From Asterias amurensis (Eukaryota > Echinodermata > Asteroidea > Forcipulatida > Asteriidae): DNA of 64,000 nt. The stretch covers positions 3,593,891 through 3,657,890 of the forward strand of contig NC_092657.1 of the NCBI RefSeq assembly GCF_032118995.1, written 5' to 3'. The position numbers were made by a program, and so were the translations under genes. The number at the start of each line of letters is the position of its first letter. Position 1 is the stretch's first letter. Under the pieces are notes generated by a model that was not told the origin of the DNA, made no database searches, and was given only the letters and a program-made list of their open reading frames with translations. This document shows, one piece after another, positions 34,375-46,000 of this stretch.

Positions 34375-34515
34375 ATGATACCCAAGCTTACACCCGTATG
34401 GACTGTGAAAGGGGTAACCCTGTTTCGTAGGTGGCAACGGCCTCTGGAAGAAAACATTGTAGCCCACACCTTGAAGTGGCCTTCAGGCCTTGTGAGTCTG
34501 GCGACTTGCATAAAC
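34375..34515 (+). repeat. Dispersed repeat N, copy 1 (CCGTATGGACTGTGAAAGGGG)
   Basis: It contains CCGTATGGACTGTGAAAGGG, AACCCTGTTTCGTAGG, GCCTCTGGAAGAAAA, AGCCCACACCTTGAAGTGG and GTCTGGCGACTTGCATA. It matches 49122-49272 over about 140 bp. Confidence 0.75.
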
Positions 34516-35550
34516 AAAAGTGCAAGTTGTTGCCTCCAAATTGGCTGGAAAAGTTGCCCTCGTGTGTTTGCATGACCTTTGGGTGTGTGTACGTTTGGGT
34601 TATGACTCTGAAACTTTACTGGCAATCAAAACATACATGGTAAGAAGTACATCTGTTTAAAAAATATAAAACAAACATTTGGAAAAACATTCAACATTTG
34701 AATGATTAGTTTGGAGCGCAATAAATCGCAGTGCCGGCTGTATACGCCCCCCCCCCCCCAGGGAGCTGAGATGGTTCAAGGAATAAAATAATTGCCAGTG
34801 ACCGGGGGAATAATGTTTTTAGAAGCGCGTTTATGATACGCCCACCGGGCTGCGATAAAGCGCTATATACATATATTGACATGACAAACCGATTATTATA
34901 ATGTAAAATGTTATCAGTTTCTGTGCCCCCAAATTTAAGTTATTGTAAGTGTGAACAATTTGGACATCCAGTTTTTAAATTTCAAGCAAATTCATTCGGA
35001 CACCCTTTTATCAAATCCTGACTAAAACCTTGCATGGAAAAGCGATGACAAAGTCCAGGACTTATCCCGTCGTATCCTTGCCAGCATCTTACGATGTTGC
35101 ACACTAACCCCTTTATATTTCACCAACATGTGTCTTACATTCCCTGACCCCAATCCCACGTCATGCACTCTTCACAGTCTCAGAAAATAAATGAAGTTCT
35201 TAATTAAAGTTGGAGGACCGACGCATCCCGTGTGTTTGATTAGCGCTCGAAGTCAAAAATTGTCGACCGGGGGTTCCCCCGTCATCAGTGAAACCCCCGC
35301 GGGGGAATTGGAACCCAAACACGGCATACCATGGGGAGCGATTTACGCTGTTGTTCATGAAGACCGTGGGTAATAATAATGTACTATGGCCCCAAGCTAT
35401 ATGCGGCATCACATATCAACAACGGTTGGCTGAGGTATATGGATGGCTGTACTCAATATCTAGACCCATAGCACTTGTCCTACATATAATAATACACCAG
35501 CCTGTTTAGAAGCAGCCATCCCCCTTCCCCCTACATTCAAAATAATTAAG

Positions 35551-35790
35551 GTAACCAAAACGAGTCTGAGTCTGTTAAACTAGTCTGGCCCATTAACCAT
35601 ACCATGACTAAGATTGCTATTGCTCACCAGAGTACATAGGGAACTTGACGATGTTGGTCCCCAGAATTTAAAAGAACGTAACCGAAACAGTCTGGCCCCT
35701 TATCCATAAAATGGTTAATTTGTACAGTGCTGTTGTTGCTTACCTGTATTTTATACAGGACAACTTATGTTGGTTCCTTGCAGTGTCATC
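35551..35790. repeat. Two diverged tandem copies of GTAACC..ACAGTCTGGCCC
   Basis: AAACTAGTCTGGCCCATTAACCAT (near 35578) and AACAGTCTGGCCCCTTATCCAT (near 35687) head parallel segments ending GATGTTGGTCCCC and TATGTTGGTTCC. The unit is about 110-125 bp. Confidence 0.45.
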
Positions 35791-35904
35791 TTGCGGGGTA
35801 ACCCGGCCTAAACTGTAGACCCAACCATGACATGCACCTAAATGTACACTGAACAAACGAGCAGTCCTAATCCCTACCCTAAATAGAAAACCGACTTATA
35901 GCCA

Positions 35905-36204
35905 TGGTCACATTTAGCTACAACCTTTGGACCACATTAAGGTACAAGCTTGTGATGGGCTATATTTAGAAACAAGCTTGGGGCTACATTAAGGTACAAG
36001 CTTTGGGCTATTGATGTACACGCTGTGGGCTACACGCTTTGGGGCTACACTTAGGTACTAGGTTTGGGCTACATAGATGTACAGGCTTTGGGCTACACGC
36101 TTTGGGCTAATTTAGGTGCTGTGTCTGGGCTACATAAGTACACGCTTTGGTCTATCTTAAGGTACAAGGTTTGGGCAACATAGATGTACACGCTTTTGGC
36201 TATC
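35905..36204 (+). repeat. Degenerate TTTGGGCTACA minisatellite
   Basis: Words such as GGTACAAGCTTTGGGCTA, GATGTACACGCTGTGGGCTA and GCTTTGGGGCTACACTTAGG recur with irregular spacing of about 25-30 bp for 300 bp. MITE-A copy 8 begins at its end. Confidence 0.7.
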
Positions 36205-36593
36205 TTAAAGGCAGTGGACACTATTGGTAATTACTCAAAATAATGATTAGCATAAAAACTTACTTGGTAACGAGTAATGGGGAGAGGTTGGTAGTATAAA
36301 ACATTTGGAGAAACGGCTCCCTCTGAAGTGGAGTAGTTTTCTAGAAAGAAGTAATTTTCCATGAATTTGATTTCGAGACCTCAGCTTTGGAACATTGAGG
36401 TCTCGAAATCAAGCATCTGAAAGCACACAACTTCGTGTGACAAGGGTGTTTTTTTCTTTCATTATTATCTCGCAACTTCGACGACCAATTGAGCTCAAAT
36501 TTTCATAGGTTTGTTTTATTTTTTGCGTGTTGAGATTCACCAAGTGAGAAGACTGGTCTTTGACAATTACCAATAGTGTCCCAGTGTCTTTAA
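36205..36593 (-). mobile_element. MITE-A copy 8, reverse orientation, full length (389 bp)
   Basis: TTAAAGGCAGTGGACACTAT begins this end and AGTGTCCCAGTGTCTTTAA closes it. The central hairpin is GAGACCTCAGCTTTGG..CATTGAGGTCTCG. Confidence 0.88.
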
Positions 36594-36673
36594 GCAGCTC
36601 TATGAAAATTGGGCCCTGTATATTTCAGCCTCAGCGTCGGTTAATAACGCAGGTGCACCCGGCCGCGTATCGG

Positions 36674-36682
36674 GTCTATAAA
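36674..36682 (+). promoter_or_regulatory. Possible TATA box of the six-cysteine gene
   Basis: TCTATAAATC lies about 390 bases before the proposed start codon at 37070 in a locally GC-richer block without repeats. It is the best core-promoter word in the area, but a TATA-like word can occur by chance. Confidence 0.25.
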
Positions 36683-37069
36683 TCATACATATAGGTCGAC
36701 CCCGCAACGTATGCAGTTGGCAATATTTAATGATGGATTGGATGGGAGGGGAACGAGTTGGATGACTGGAGAGAACCAGGCTAGCCCCACGGCTATGTAC
36801 GATTGATTTTCTTGAGCCACGTTGTGAACGCACTCAAACTCAATCTCATGTGGAGCATTTTCTTACCCCGTGCTGGCGTGACGACAGTGTTAGCTATAGC
36901 ATAACTGTTCTGGGAGAGATAAACCTAATACCGAAATCACCGAGGAGTGTTGGCTCTCTGACCGTGCTCAGCTGGGAAGTCGATGCCGTACGCTCTAGCG
37001 TTTACCCCCCGTGGATAAACGAGGATGTCAGCAGTACGCACGAACTCCGGAGAGTTTAATAAAACAACC

Positions 37070-40000
37070 ATGTGGGGATTACAAGTCGTTTTTGCATTGG
37101 TCATGAATTTCGGTAAGCTTTGATTTCCAGTTTTGTTTACTGTTTTACTAAGTTGAAATATGCCATTGTTATCTAAATTTAGTAATATTTCAATTGGGAT
37201 TTGGTATGGGTGCCCGCCCCCCCCCCCCCCCCCCCCCACCCTCATTGTGCCTTCAGCGTGTGCTTGAAATCTCAGGAATTCTTTCGAGGATTTCAGGGGG
37301 TATACTTTTGTACAAGAGGAAAATAGTGCGTAAAATTATGTGGGGAAATTTTGGGATTAAAGTATGGGACCATTATGAGAACATTGGAGGATACCCTCCG
37401 CACCATACTGGGCTTGGTTAACAATATATTGCTCTACCTTCAAATTCAATGTAACCGAAACGAGGCTGGGTATTAGAATAGTCTGGTCTGTTGTGAGTGT
37501 ATGTAGATCTCCAGAATGAAACTGTTATGTGGATACGGGGAACACGATATTTCCAGGATAATTTTTTTCGATTGACCACAGTGTTTAAATATTTGGCTCT
37601 CCAATTGTGAACCCCCTCATATTGTGTCTTTGTTGTGTTTTGAGGAATCTTTGGGGGATTTCAGGTGTGTGTGTGGGGGGGGGTATGCGTCTACAAAGGG
37701 AAAAGGATTATAACGCTCCGATGGCCCACCGGTTCGCAGTGTGAAAACAAATTACAACAAAAGTATGAAATCAACACATGCAAATAAGGTATACATGTTT
37801 TCCCAAGGTAATGCATCTACAGTGTGTCAGTAGAGTAGTATTTAACATGGGTGGGGAATTGCAAGGTTAAGGTATATTAACTCGAGGGGCCACCCTCTGC
37901 CACGTCAGGTATGGTAGTCGTGTGAACGCCTTCTGATCAAAAACATTTTGGCTTGATGAAATAAGGACGCGCGAATCTAAGACAATGTATTCCTAAGACG
38001 TATTCCACCTTTGTTTGATTTGAGGAGCAAATATTTGTAGCTAGCTTCGAAGGCTGTGTTTGATTACTGAGTGGAAACACAACATGGGAGAGTTGTAACT
38101 CTCCGAAGTAGTCATTTGGGATGGATAGTTTCAAGAGATGAATTTTTAAGGAGGCGCCCCAAGGTCAAATTTAGCTTTGAGACGCACTCATTCTCCCTCA
38201 AGCAGATTTTTTATTTATATGATGTTATCCTCATGTACCAATCATACCATAAGATCTTTTCCAGATGTGAATTCACGATAAAAACTTGTGGGCGTTTTAT
38301 GGCCTAGATATTAAGAGCACAAGATTCAAAGTCTGGTGTTCCTGATAAGCAGAGTGTGGGTTTGAGTCTCGGTCATGTCACCTGTGTCCTTAGCAAGACA
38401 CTGAATCATGATGCTTCGTCCTTCGGGTGGGACGTAAAGCCGTTGGTTCCGTGTGTTGTGTAACGCACGTAAAAAAAAACCAGCCAGTGCACTTATCGAA
38501 AAGAGAAGAGGTTTGCCCCGGTGTTCCTGCATGGTTTGATTGGTTATTGCGCCACAGCACCTTGTTAACCATTACATGGTGATATGTATTAAAGAGGATG
38601 ATCTCATAATTCAAACGTAGTCCCACATTAACCTTGCAGGAAAATACTGAATGTTGAAGCGCCATGAGCGTCACCGAGTGATGGATATGAGCGCTATATA
38701 AAGAAGCCATATTATTATTATTAAAATGTTTTTAAAAAACTCTGTATTTATAAGCATAGAGCTAAATATATTGACTAGAGCGCTAACACCCCGTTATACA
38801 CGCACTAAGGTTTATATAGCTCTATGGTCTTAAATGACCCCAACCTGACCCCCTCCCCCCCCCCGCGTACCGCCCACACTCGTCAACCCTGTCTTATATA
38901 GAATTCATATAGGTTTCATATATAGATCTATGGGGGCAGGTGGATGTAAGGCGATATAATGGCTGCGAATACTTGGCTTCCGTCGATCTTAACAACCGTA
39001 TGCTTCACCGTGCTTGATGCTAGTCACCAAAACGACATGGTGTTCCAAACTCCTGGCTTAAAGGCACACATGGTGTTCCACACTCCTGGCTTAAAGGCAC
39101 ACATGGTGTTCCAAACTCCTGGCTTTAAGACACACATGGTGTTCCAAACTCCTGGTTTAAAGGCATACATGGTGTTCCAAACTCCTGGCTTAAAGGCACA
39201 CATGGTGTTCCAAACTCCTGGCTTAAAGGCACACATAGTGTTCCAAACTCCTGGTTTAAAGGCACACATGGTGTTCCAAACTCCTGGCTTAAAGGCACAC
39301 CTGGTGTTCCAAACTCCTGGCTTAAAGGCACACATGGTGTTCCAAACTCCTGGCTTAAAGGCACACATGGTGTTCCAAACTCCTGGCTTAAAGGCACACA
39401 TGGTGTTCCAAACTCCTGGCTTAAAGGCACACATGGTGTTCCAAACTCCTGGCTTAAAGGCACACATGGTGTTCCAAACTCCTGGCTTAAAGGCACTGCA
39501 GCCGATTTCACGACACGCTAGGATTAATCCCATCTCGAGTTAGGACGAGTAAGGTGGGTTCAATGCGTCTTAAACGTCTATAGATACGGAAATTAACTCG
39601 CCCTATAAGTCATATAGAAGAGTTTGCGGTAACACCATGTAATGAATCTCAAAACGAGTTGGGGTGGTTCTGAAAAGAACCGTTGGATTAACTCGACGTT
39701 TCGATCAGTATGCCCTGATCGTCTTCTGGAGATCAGAGCATACTGATCGAAACGTCGAGTTATTCCAACGGTTCTTTTCAGAACCACCCCAACTCATAGA
39801 GATTCATTACATGGTGTTACCGCAAACTCTTCTATATCTTATTTCCACCATGCAAAGTTTCAAATCCTACTCGCCCTAAGTCCTAAGATCAATCCTAAGT
39901 TAGGAAGAGTTTGGTGAAATCGATGGCTGGTAATTACTTCTCGAAACAATTGTTAGCATTAAAACGTACTTGGTAAGGAGGAATGGAGAGCTGTTTACAA

Positions 40001-43000
40001 CAATTTGAGAAACGGCTCCCTCTGAACATAGAGAAATTGAAAATGTCCCACTCGAAATAATAAAAGGCTTCAACTGAAGCCCTTTATTATGCATCTGAAA
40101 GAACACAAAGTAATGCAAAAGATGTGGGTTTTTTTTTCAGTGTTCTCTTGCCATTTCGATGACCAATAAAGCCCAAAGTTTTACAGGTTCGTGTTTATGC
40201 AAATGTTGGGATTCACCAAGTGAGAATAATGGTCTTTGACAAAAACCAAACGTATCCAATGCCTTAGATTATAAAGGCTTTAGGTCTGAAGTCTTTCTCA
40301 GATTCAAATATTTTATTGAGAATGTACCCCTTTCTCAAAAAACTACGTTACTTCAGAGGGAGCCGTTTCTCATAATGTTGTATTTTATCACCAGTTCTCC
40401 GTTGCTCGTATGTTACCAACGTACTTTGAGTAATTATCAAATGTGTCCAGTGTCTTTAACATTGAATTTGAATGTATATTCCTAAATCACATTGTTGCTA
40501 TACACTTTCTAAAAGTTATTGCCAGTTATATATGGATTGCACATGACGTCATTGGCCGCCATCTTTGATGAAACGTGCACGCGTGAAAGGCTAGTATTGG
40601 CTGAGAGTTGCACTTTTCCCAATGTTTATCACCTGGGCCCAATTCCATAGAGCTGCTGAGCACGAAAATTTGCTTAGCATGAAATTTCTTCCCTGTTAAA
40701 AACAGGATTACCAATCAAATTTCCATTTGCTGCAAATTGCTTGTTAATGGTATTCAGCTGTTGTTTGCTTACCCTGAAAATCACGAGGAAATTTGGTTGA
40801 ACATCCTGTTTTTTTTATCAAGGCAAAATGTCATGCTAAGCAAGTTTTTGTGCTTAGAAGCTGTATGAAATTGTGCCCTGATATAGCGGTCGATGATGCT
40901 TAGCACAATCCATCCACTGACACAAATTGGTGATCGTGCCTTTTCCGTAGCATCTTCCAATCCTTTTCACTACTTCTGGAACCCAATTTCCGAGTTGGGG
41001 GTGATCCTATACAACCCACAGCACAATGGTGCACTTACTACATGGGTCAATTTTAGATTTGGTTCATGCCTGTTTACGCCGTATAGGCCTACACATTTGA
41101 TATGGAGAAGTTGTTATATTGTGAGTTCTATAGTATCATGACCTAGTTTCATGCAACCGATTTAACTTTAAAAGCTACGAGCAACACAATTTTGTACTGG
41201 GAATGCAATTTGAACTTGTTTAAAAATTTTTTGTTTATCATTAAAATGTAATTATTAAAATTTTGAACACTTTTTGAATGGTTCGTTACTATCAAATCAA
41301 AAAGTTAAACTTAGGTCCAAACTCATTAGAACAGGTACCCCATTAGGTTTTTATTGTTCAAGAGGTACCCCACAACAACAAAAATCTACAGAAAAGGAAT
41401 TAATTGAACTACAATGGAAGTACTTTATATACCGGACCCATAAGGGCGTTTGCGCGAGCAGGGCGAACCAACGTGCGCTTTCGGTATTGGACTTGGCACA
41501 GACTGACGAAGCATGAGCATGGACCTCAAGCCCCAGCCTTAGTTTCGAAAACGCCGTACGGTTAATAAAGTGACGAATTACCATTTCGGAGCAACATTTG
41601 TTACGGCAAAACATCCAACATTTTAATGAGGTTTCTTTGTCATTAAAAAAGTCTTTGTCGAGTCGATTACTTGACGCCTTTTTACATTTTGATCAGCCAT
41701 CTGCCATGCATTGCAGCTAATTATACAATGATTAATATAACAGTCGCTTCTGTGCCGTTTTGTGCAGGAACTAATTTTGAAAATGTCAAAATGGATTTGG
41801 AATGAATTCCAATCACACCTCGAGAAATGTTTCCGCTTGAAATGATGTTGTGTTCAAGAACAAAGTGCAAATTACATATAATTATATGTTACTCCGTTTT
41901 AGCAAATTGTAAAAGACCGTTGTAAAAGCATAACAAAAATTCAAGCTCTCTAAAAAAAAACTATGTTACTCTTGGAAATTCCCGGGGATTTTAAACCTCA
42001 CTGCAACCCCACGGTTGTTTTACAACCCGAGGGTTATCTGGAACATAACACTTATCTCCAGATTTCCATGAAAATATATATAGGCATGTTCATGTTTAAG
42101 CGACCTACAAATTGAACTCCCATTACACTCTCTATATTATAGAGGACCTGACAAAACGGATGACAAGGCAGCTCTGACTGAATTATCTCCCTTTTTGAAA
42201 CTACAGCTCACGGGCTCAGGCTTGAGCTTAGGCTAGGTCTACCCGTGTGAAGCCATGTACTGAAGGGATACGTTAGTGAGAAATAGCCGACGGATCCATA
42301 AGCCAGAGCCTGATTCAAATTTGTGGTTTCGCAAAGGGCATAATAAGAGTATTCATTAACTGTCATTATAAACGCCTCTGACGAAACTATCGCCCTTTTC
42401 GAAACTACAGCTTACGCGCTCAGGTTGCGGCTAAGCTATAGCCGTCTACCTGTATAAAGCCCCCGTATTGACGTTTACGAGATATAGCCGATGGACCCGT
42501 AAGCCAGAGCCTGAGTCTATGCCGCGGTTTCGTAAAGGCTCTACGAGTTTTCATCAACTGTCATTATTAACGCCCCTGACGAAACGTAACAAATGTGCTT
42601 GGTTAATAAGATTTGGCGGGGGAACGTGGCAAGACATTTGTGTCAGTTGTTGAAGAGTGGCAAAAACGTCTGACATTTTTTGTTGTTGGCTGCGAATTTT
42701 TTTGAACGGAAAGTGTCCGAAACATAATTGAAAGAGTGTAGGAAAGTACAGTTTTTTGTTAGAATCCATAAATTCATTCATCCGGAGTCAGCTAGGATTT
42801 AAAGCTTTCCCCGTTGAACTGCCATATAGTACTTTGCGTCAGAAAATAGAATTAGCTGTAGACAGTTGCAAAGTGCGTGCCAACCTAAAAGACGTGGAGG
42901 CAATGTAGGTAATGGTTGGTGACAGAAGTTAAGTGGAAATTGTGAACTATTTGCTAGAATTCATAACTTCATTCATGGTGTCGGCTGGGGGTTAGAGTAT

Positions 43001-46000
43001 AATTTTAATGAACAGTAGTTCAAGAAGACCAAACTGGGAAATGACGCGACGATTTTATTGTTCTTTATAGCAATGTAAGTGCTTTTATAGGGGCCTTTTA
43101 GTTTTGATGTGGTGGTTCTTATATATATCGTTTGTGTAATACTTTACTTGCAATCTTTTGTTTTAATTTTCACAACAATTTTAGATTTCTTCGTTATGTA
43201 TTGTGTATACATTTTTACCTATTTACGAGCAAGGTCTGGGAGGGCACATCTTTTTTTATGACAGTTTTTTGTGACTTTTGCATTTCCCTGGACGGCCTCT
43301 GCTTGTTTTTATAATGTTTGTATTGTCCGAAGAATTAAAATAAATCAAAAATAAAGTAGCTATGGTTTATGGATTAGGTTAAGTGCACAGTGCAAAATAT
43401 CTGATATTCGTGAATTTATTTTGCGTCAGCTGAATGAAAAAAAAAAAATTTATAAAAAGAGCAGTTGTACCTCTGATATTAATGTAAAGATACAAAACCC
43501 ATGGTGTCAATTTCAAAAACCCCACAGTCTTTGAAAAGCATGCAGGTTTCGTGTGACAGTGCTAAAGTGCAAGCTGCTCGTAGTTATAAATTCATTTATG
43601 GTGTCAGTGTGTCACAAGATATATCCCCGATACACAGATACGTTATATACAAAACCGGGACAGGTTTTTGCATTTTCAAGGTTTTTTTTTACTGAAAGCC
43701 GTTATAAGTGGACAGTAGCTAGAAATCATACATTATGGTGTCAGTTTGTAAGAAGATATCCTCGATGAACAGTAAACGTAGTACACACAAACTGGGAGAC
43801 TGTGTGACACTTTTGCAGTTTTTCTGCAAGCCGTAATAATTTAGTGGGCAGTGGCCCCTAAGCTAGGAGTCGTGGCACTCGGGGAAAAGGTTGACGGAGG
43901 ACGGTGCACCTTCGATCACTTTGGCTTTGAAAATATTAAAGTTACTTTGAGAAGTTGGTATTTAAAATTAGGATCGTAATACACTCGCTAGAAATCACGG
44001 GCAAAATGTCCGTATCCCACCGCCACTTTTTCACTCGTTGTTACCAACAGTAATAATATCCCATTCGAGTATTAAAGACAATGGACACTACTGGTAATTT
44101 TCAAAGACAAGTCTTCTCACTTGGTGCATCTCAACATGTTATGCACAAAATAACAAACCTGTGAAAATTTGAGCTCAATTGATCATCGAAGTTGCGAGAT
44201 AATAATGAAAGAAAAAACACCCTTGTCACACGAAGTTGTGTGCTTTCAGATGATTGATTTCGAGACCTCAAATTCTAACCTTGGTGGAAAATTACTTCTT
44301 TCTCATAAACTACGTCACTTCAGTGGGAGCCGTTTCTCACAATGTTTTATGCTATCAGCCTCTCCCCATTACTCGTTACCAAGTGAGGTTTTATGCTGAT
44401 AGTTATTTTGTATTTACCAATAGTGTCCACTGCCTTTAATAAGATACATTTTTTGTATAAAACATTTTCATCGTTATACACCTAAAGATGATCGTGTTGT
44501 TTGATGACCTTTTTAATAATTGTTGGTCGTTGGTGTGCTTGGGGGTAACTGCGGTGACGGGAATGAAATCACTTTTCCTTGAGTAAAACCGATGAAATCA
44601 ACCTTTAAAGTCTTGTTTCTGTCATGGGAACCTGAGAGGGCTGAGACAGTATTGTGTTGTATTAACCCCTTGGCGATAATTTAAGCAGCTTTGGGTTTTA
44701 TGCTCCCCAGGGAGTTGAGAATTGTAAGTGTGCCCGCTGAACATGGATATGGTGCTGCTAAGTGCCTTGATCTAGCGACAGGATACACTTCAAAAACTGA
44801 GGTGTTAAAATTGACTTCATTGGTGTTGTCATTATAGATACCATGCAGTGAGAGAATTAATATCATATTAAAATTTTGACACATTTTGGTATCTATAATT
44901 ATGTGATAACACCCATAGTGTAAATTTAATACATCAGTTTTTGCAACGTATGATCACACAAATCAACAATATTATTAAACCGTCAGGAAATCTTCTTCAA
45001 TATCTTTAAGCAAGACGCTTAACCATTGCTTCGTCCTTCGGATGGGACGTTAAGCCGTTGGTCCCAGTGTTATGTAACGCATGTAAAATAACCCAGTGCA
45101 CTTATCCTAAAGAGAAGGGGTTCGCCCCGGTGTTCCTGGACCGATCGACAGCACATTGCGTCACAGCACCTTGTTAAACAATACATGGTGCTATCAGAAT
45201 TGGGTTTCATAATTCAAAAACGTAGTCCCACATCTTGCAGGAAATACTGTATGTTACAGCGTCAGGAGCGTCACTGGGTGACGGACATGTGCGCTATAAG
45301 AAGCCACAATTATTATCTTCTTAAAAAAAAACGAAATCACTTTTGCAAAAACGAACACAGTAAATTAACCCTTTGAGGTCAGTCATATTTCGTCTCAATA
45401 TGACGTCCTATTGCACCAGCCCTGACAAAATTTCACCAGCCTTCAGTTTGCATCAGGGAAGTAAGAATTGAAATCAATTCACCCTTTAATGTATTGGCTC
45501 CTGTGCCGTTATATACGCAGTGATTCATGTTGACATTGATTTTAAGCTGGACTGACCTGATTTTCTGCCCTCAGCCTTAACTGGCATTATTCAAAATGGC
45601 CACCGAACGCCTCAGCAAATAGAAGAACCCCATTTCTTTCCAATTTATTTGTCCTTTTTTTCAGCCCGCGTCCTTCCCACAGGCGCTTGAAGGTTGTACA
45701 TAACTGAGGTTTTTGAAGAGCTAGGCAAATGTCCATAGCTTCATGCGAGGTTGATGGAAGCGTACGCCGTGACTTAATAGGTTTCCATCTGAATGCTTGC
45801 TGTTACGTTTATCACTTCTCTGAGAGAAAATAGTCAATTGCTGAAAAACAGAATCGTTAAAGGCACCAGACACCTTCAGTAATTGTCAAAGACCAGTATA
45901 TTCTCACACAGGTGTATTCTAAGATAATTTGCATGAAATAACAAAGTTTTGACTCAATTGGTCGTCGAAGAAATACAAGAGAATAATGTTATAGGAAGGA

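Larger units (their letters stand above)
23216..36675. other. Large gene-poor interval between RPL15 and the six-cysteine gene
   Basis: I found no convincing coding exon here on either strand. It holds the MITE and SINE copies listed separately, G-runs near 23365 and 30551, a C-run near 25081, and a degenerate G/T tract at 33050-33385. Open frames in it are short, have no family match and often lie over repeats. Confidence 0.5.

Noticed and set aside
35191-35373. Small GC-rich forward frame MKFLIKVGGPTHPV
   Set aside because: It is isolated, 60 residues long, with an equally long reverse frame and no family match.
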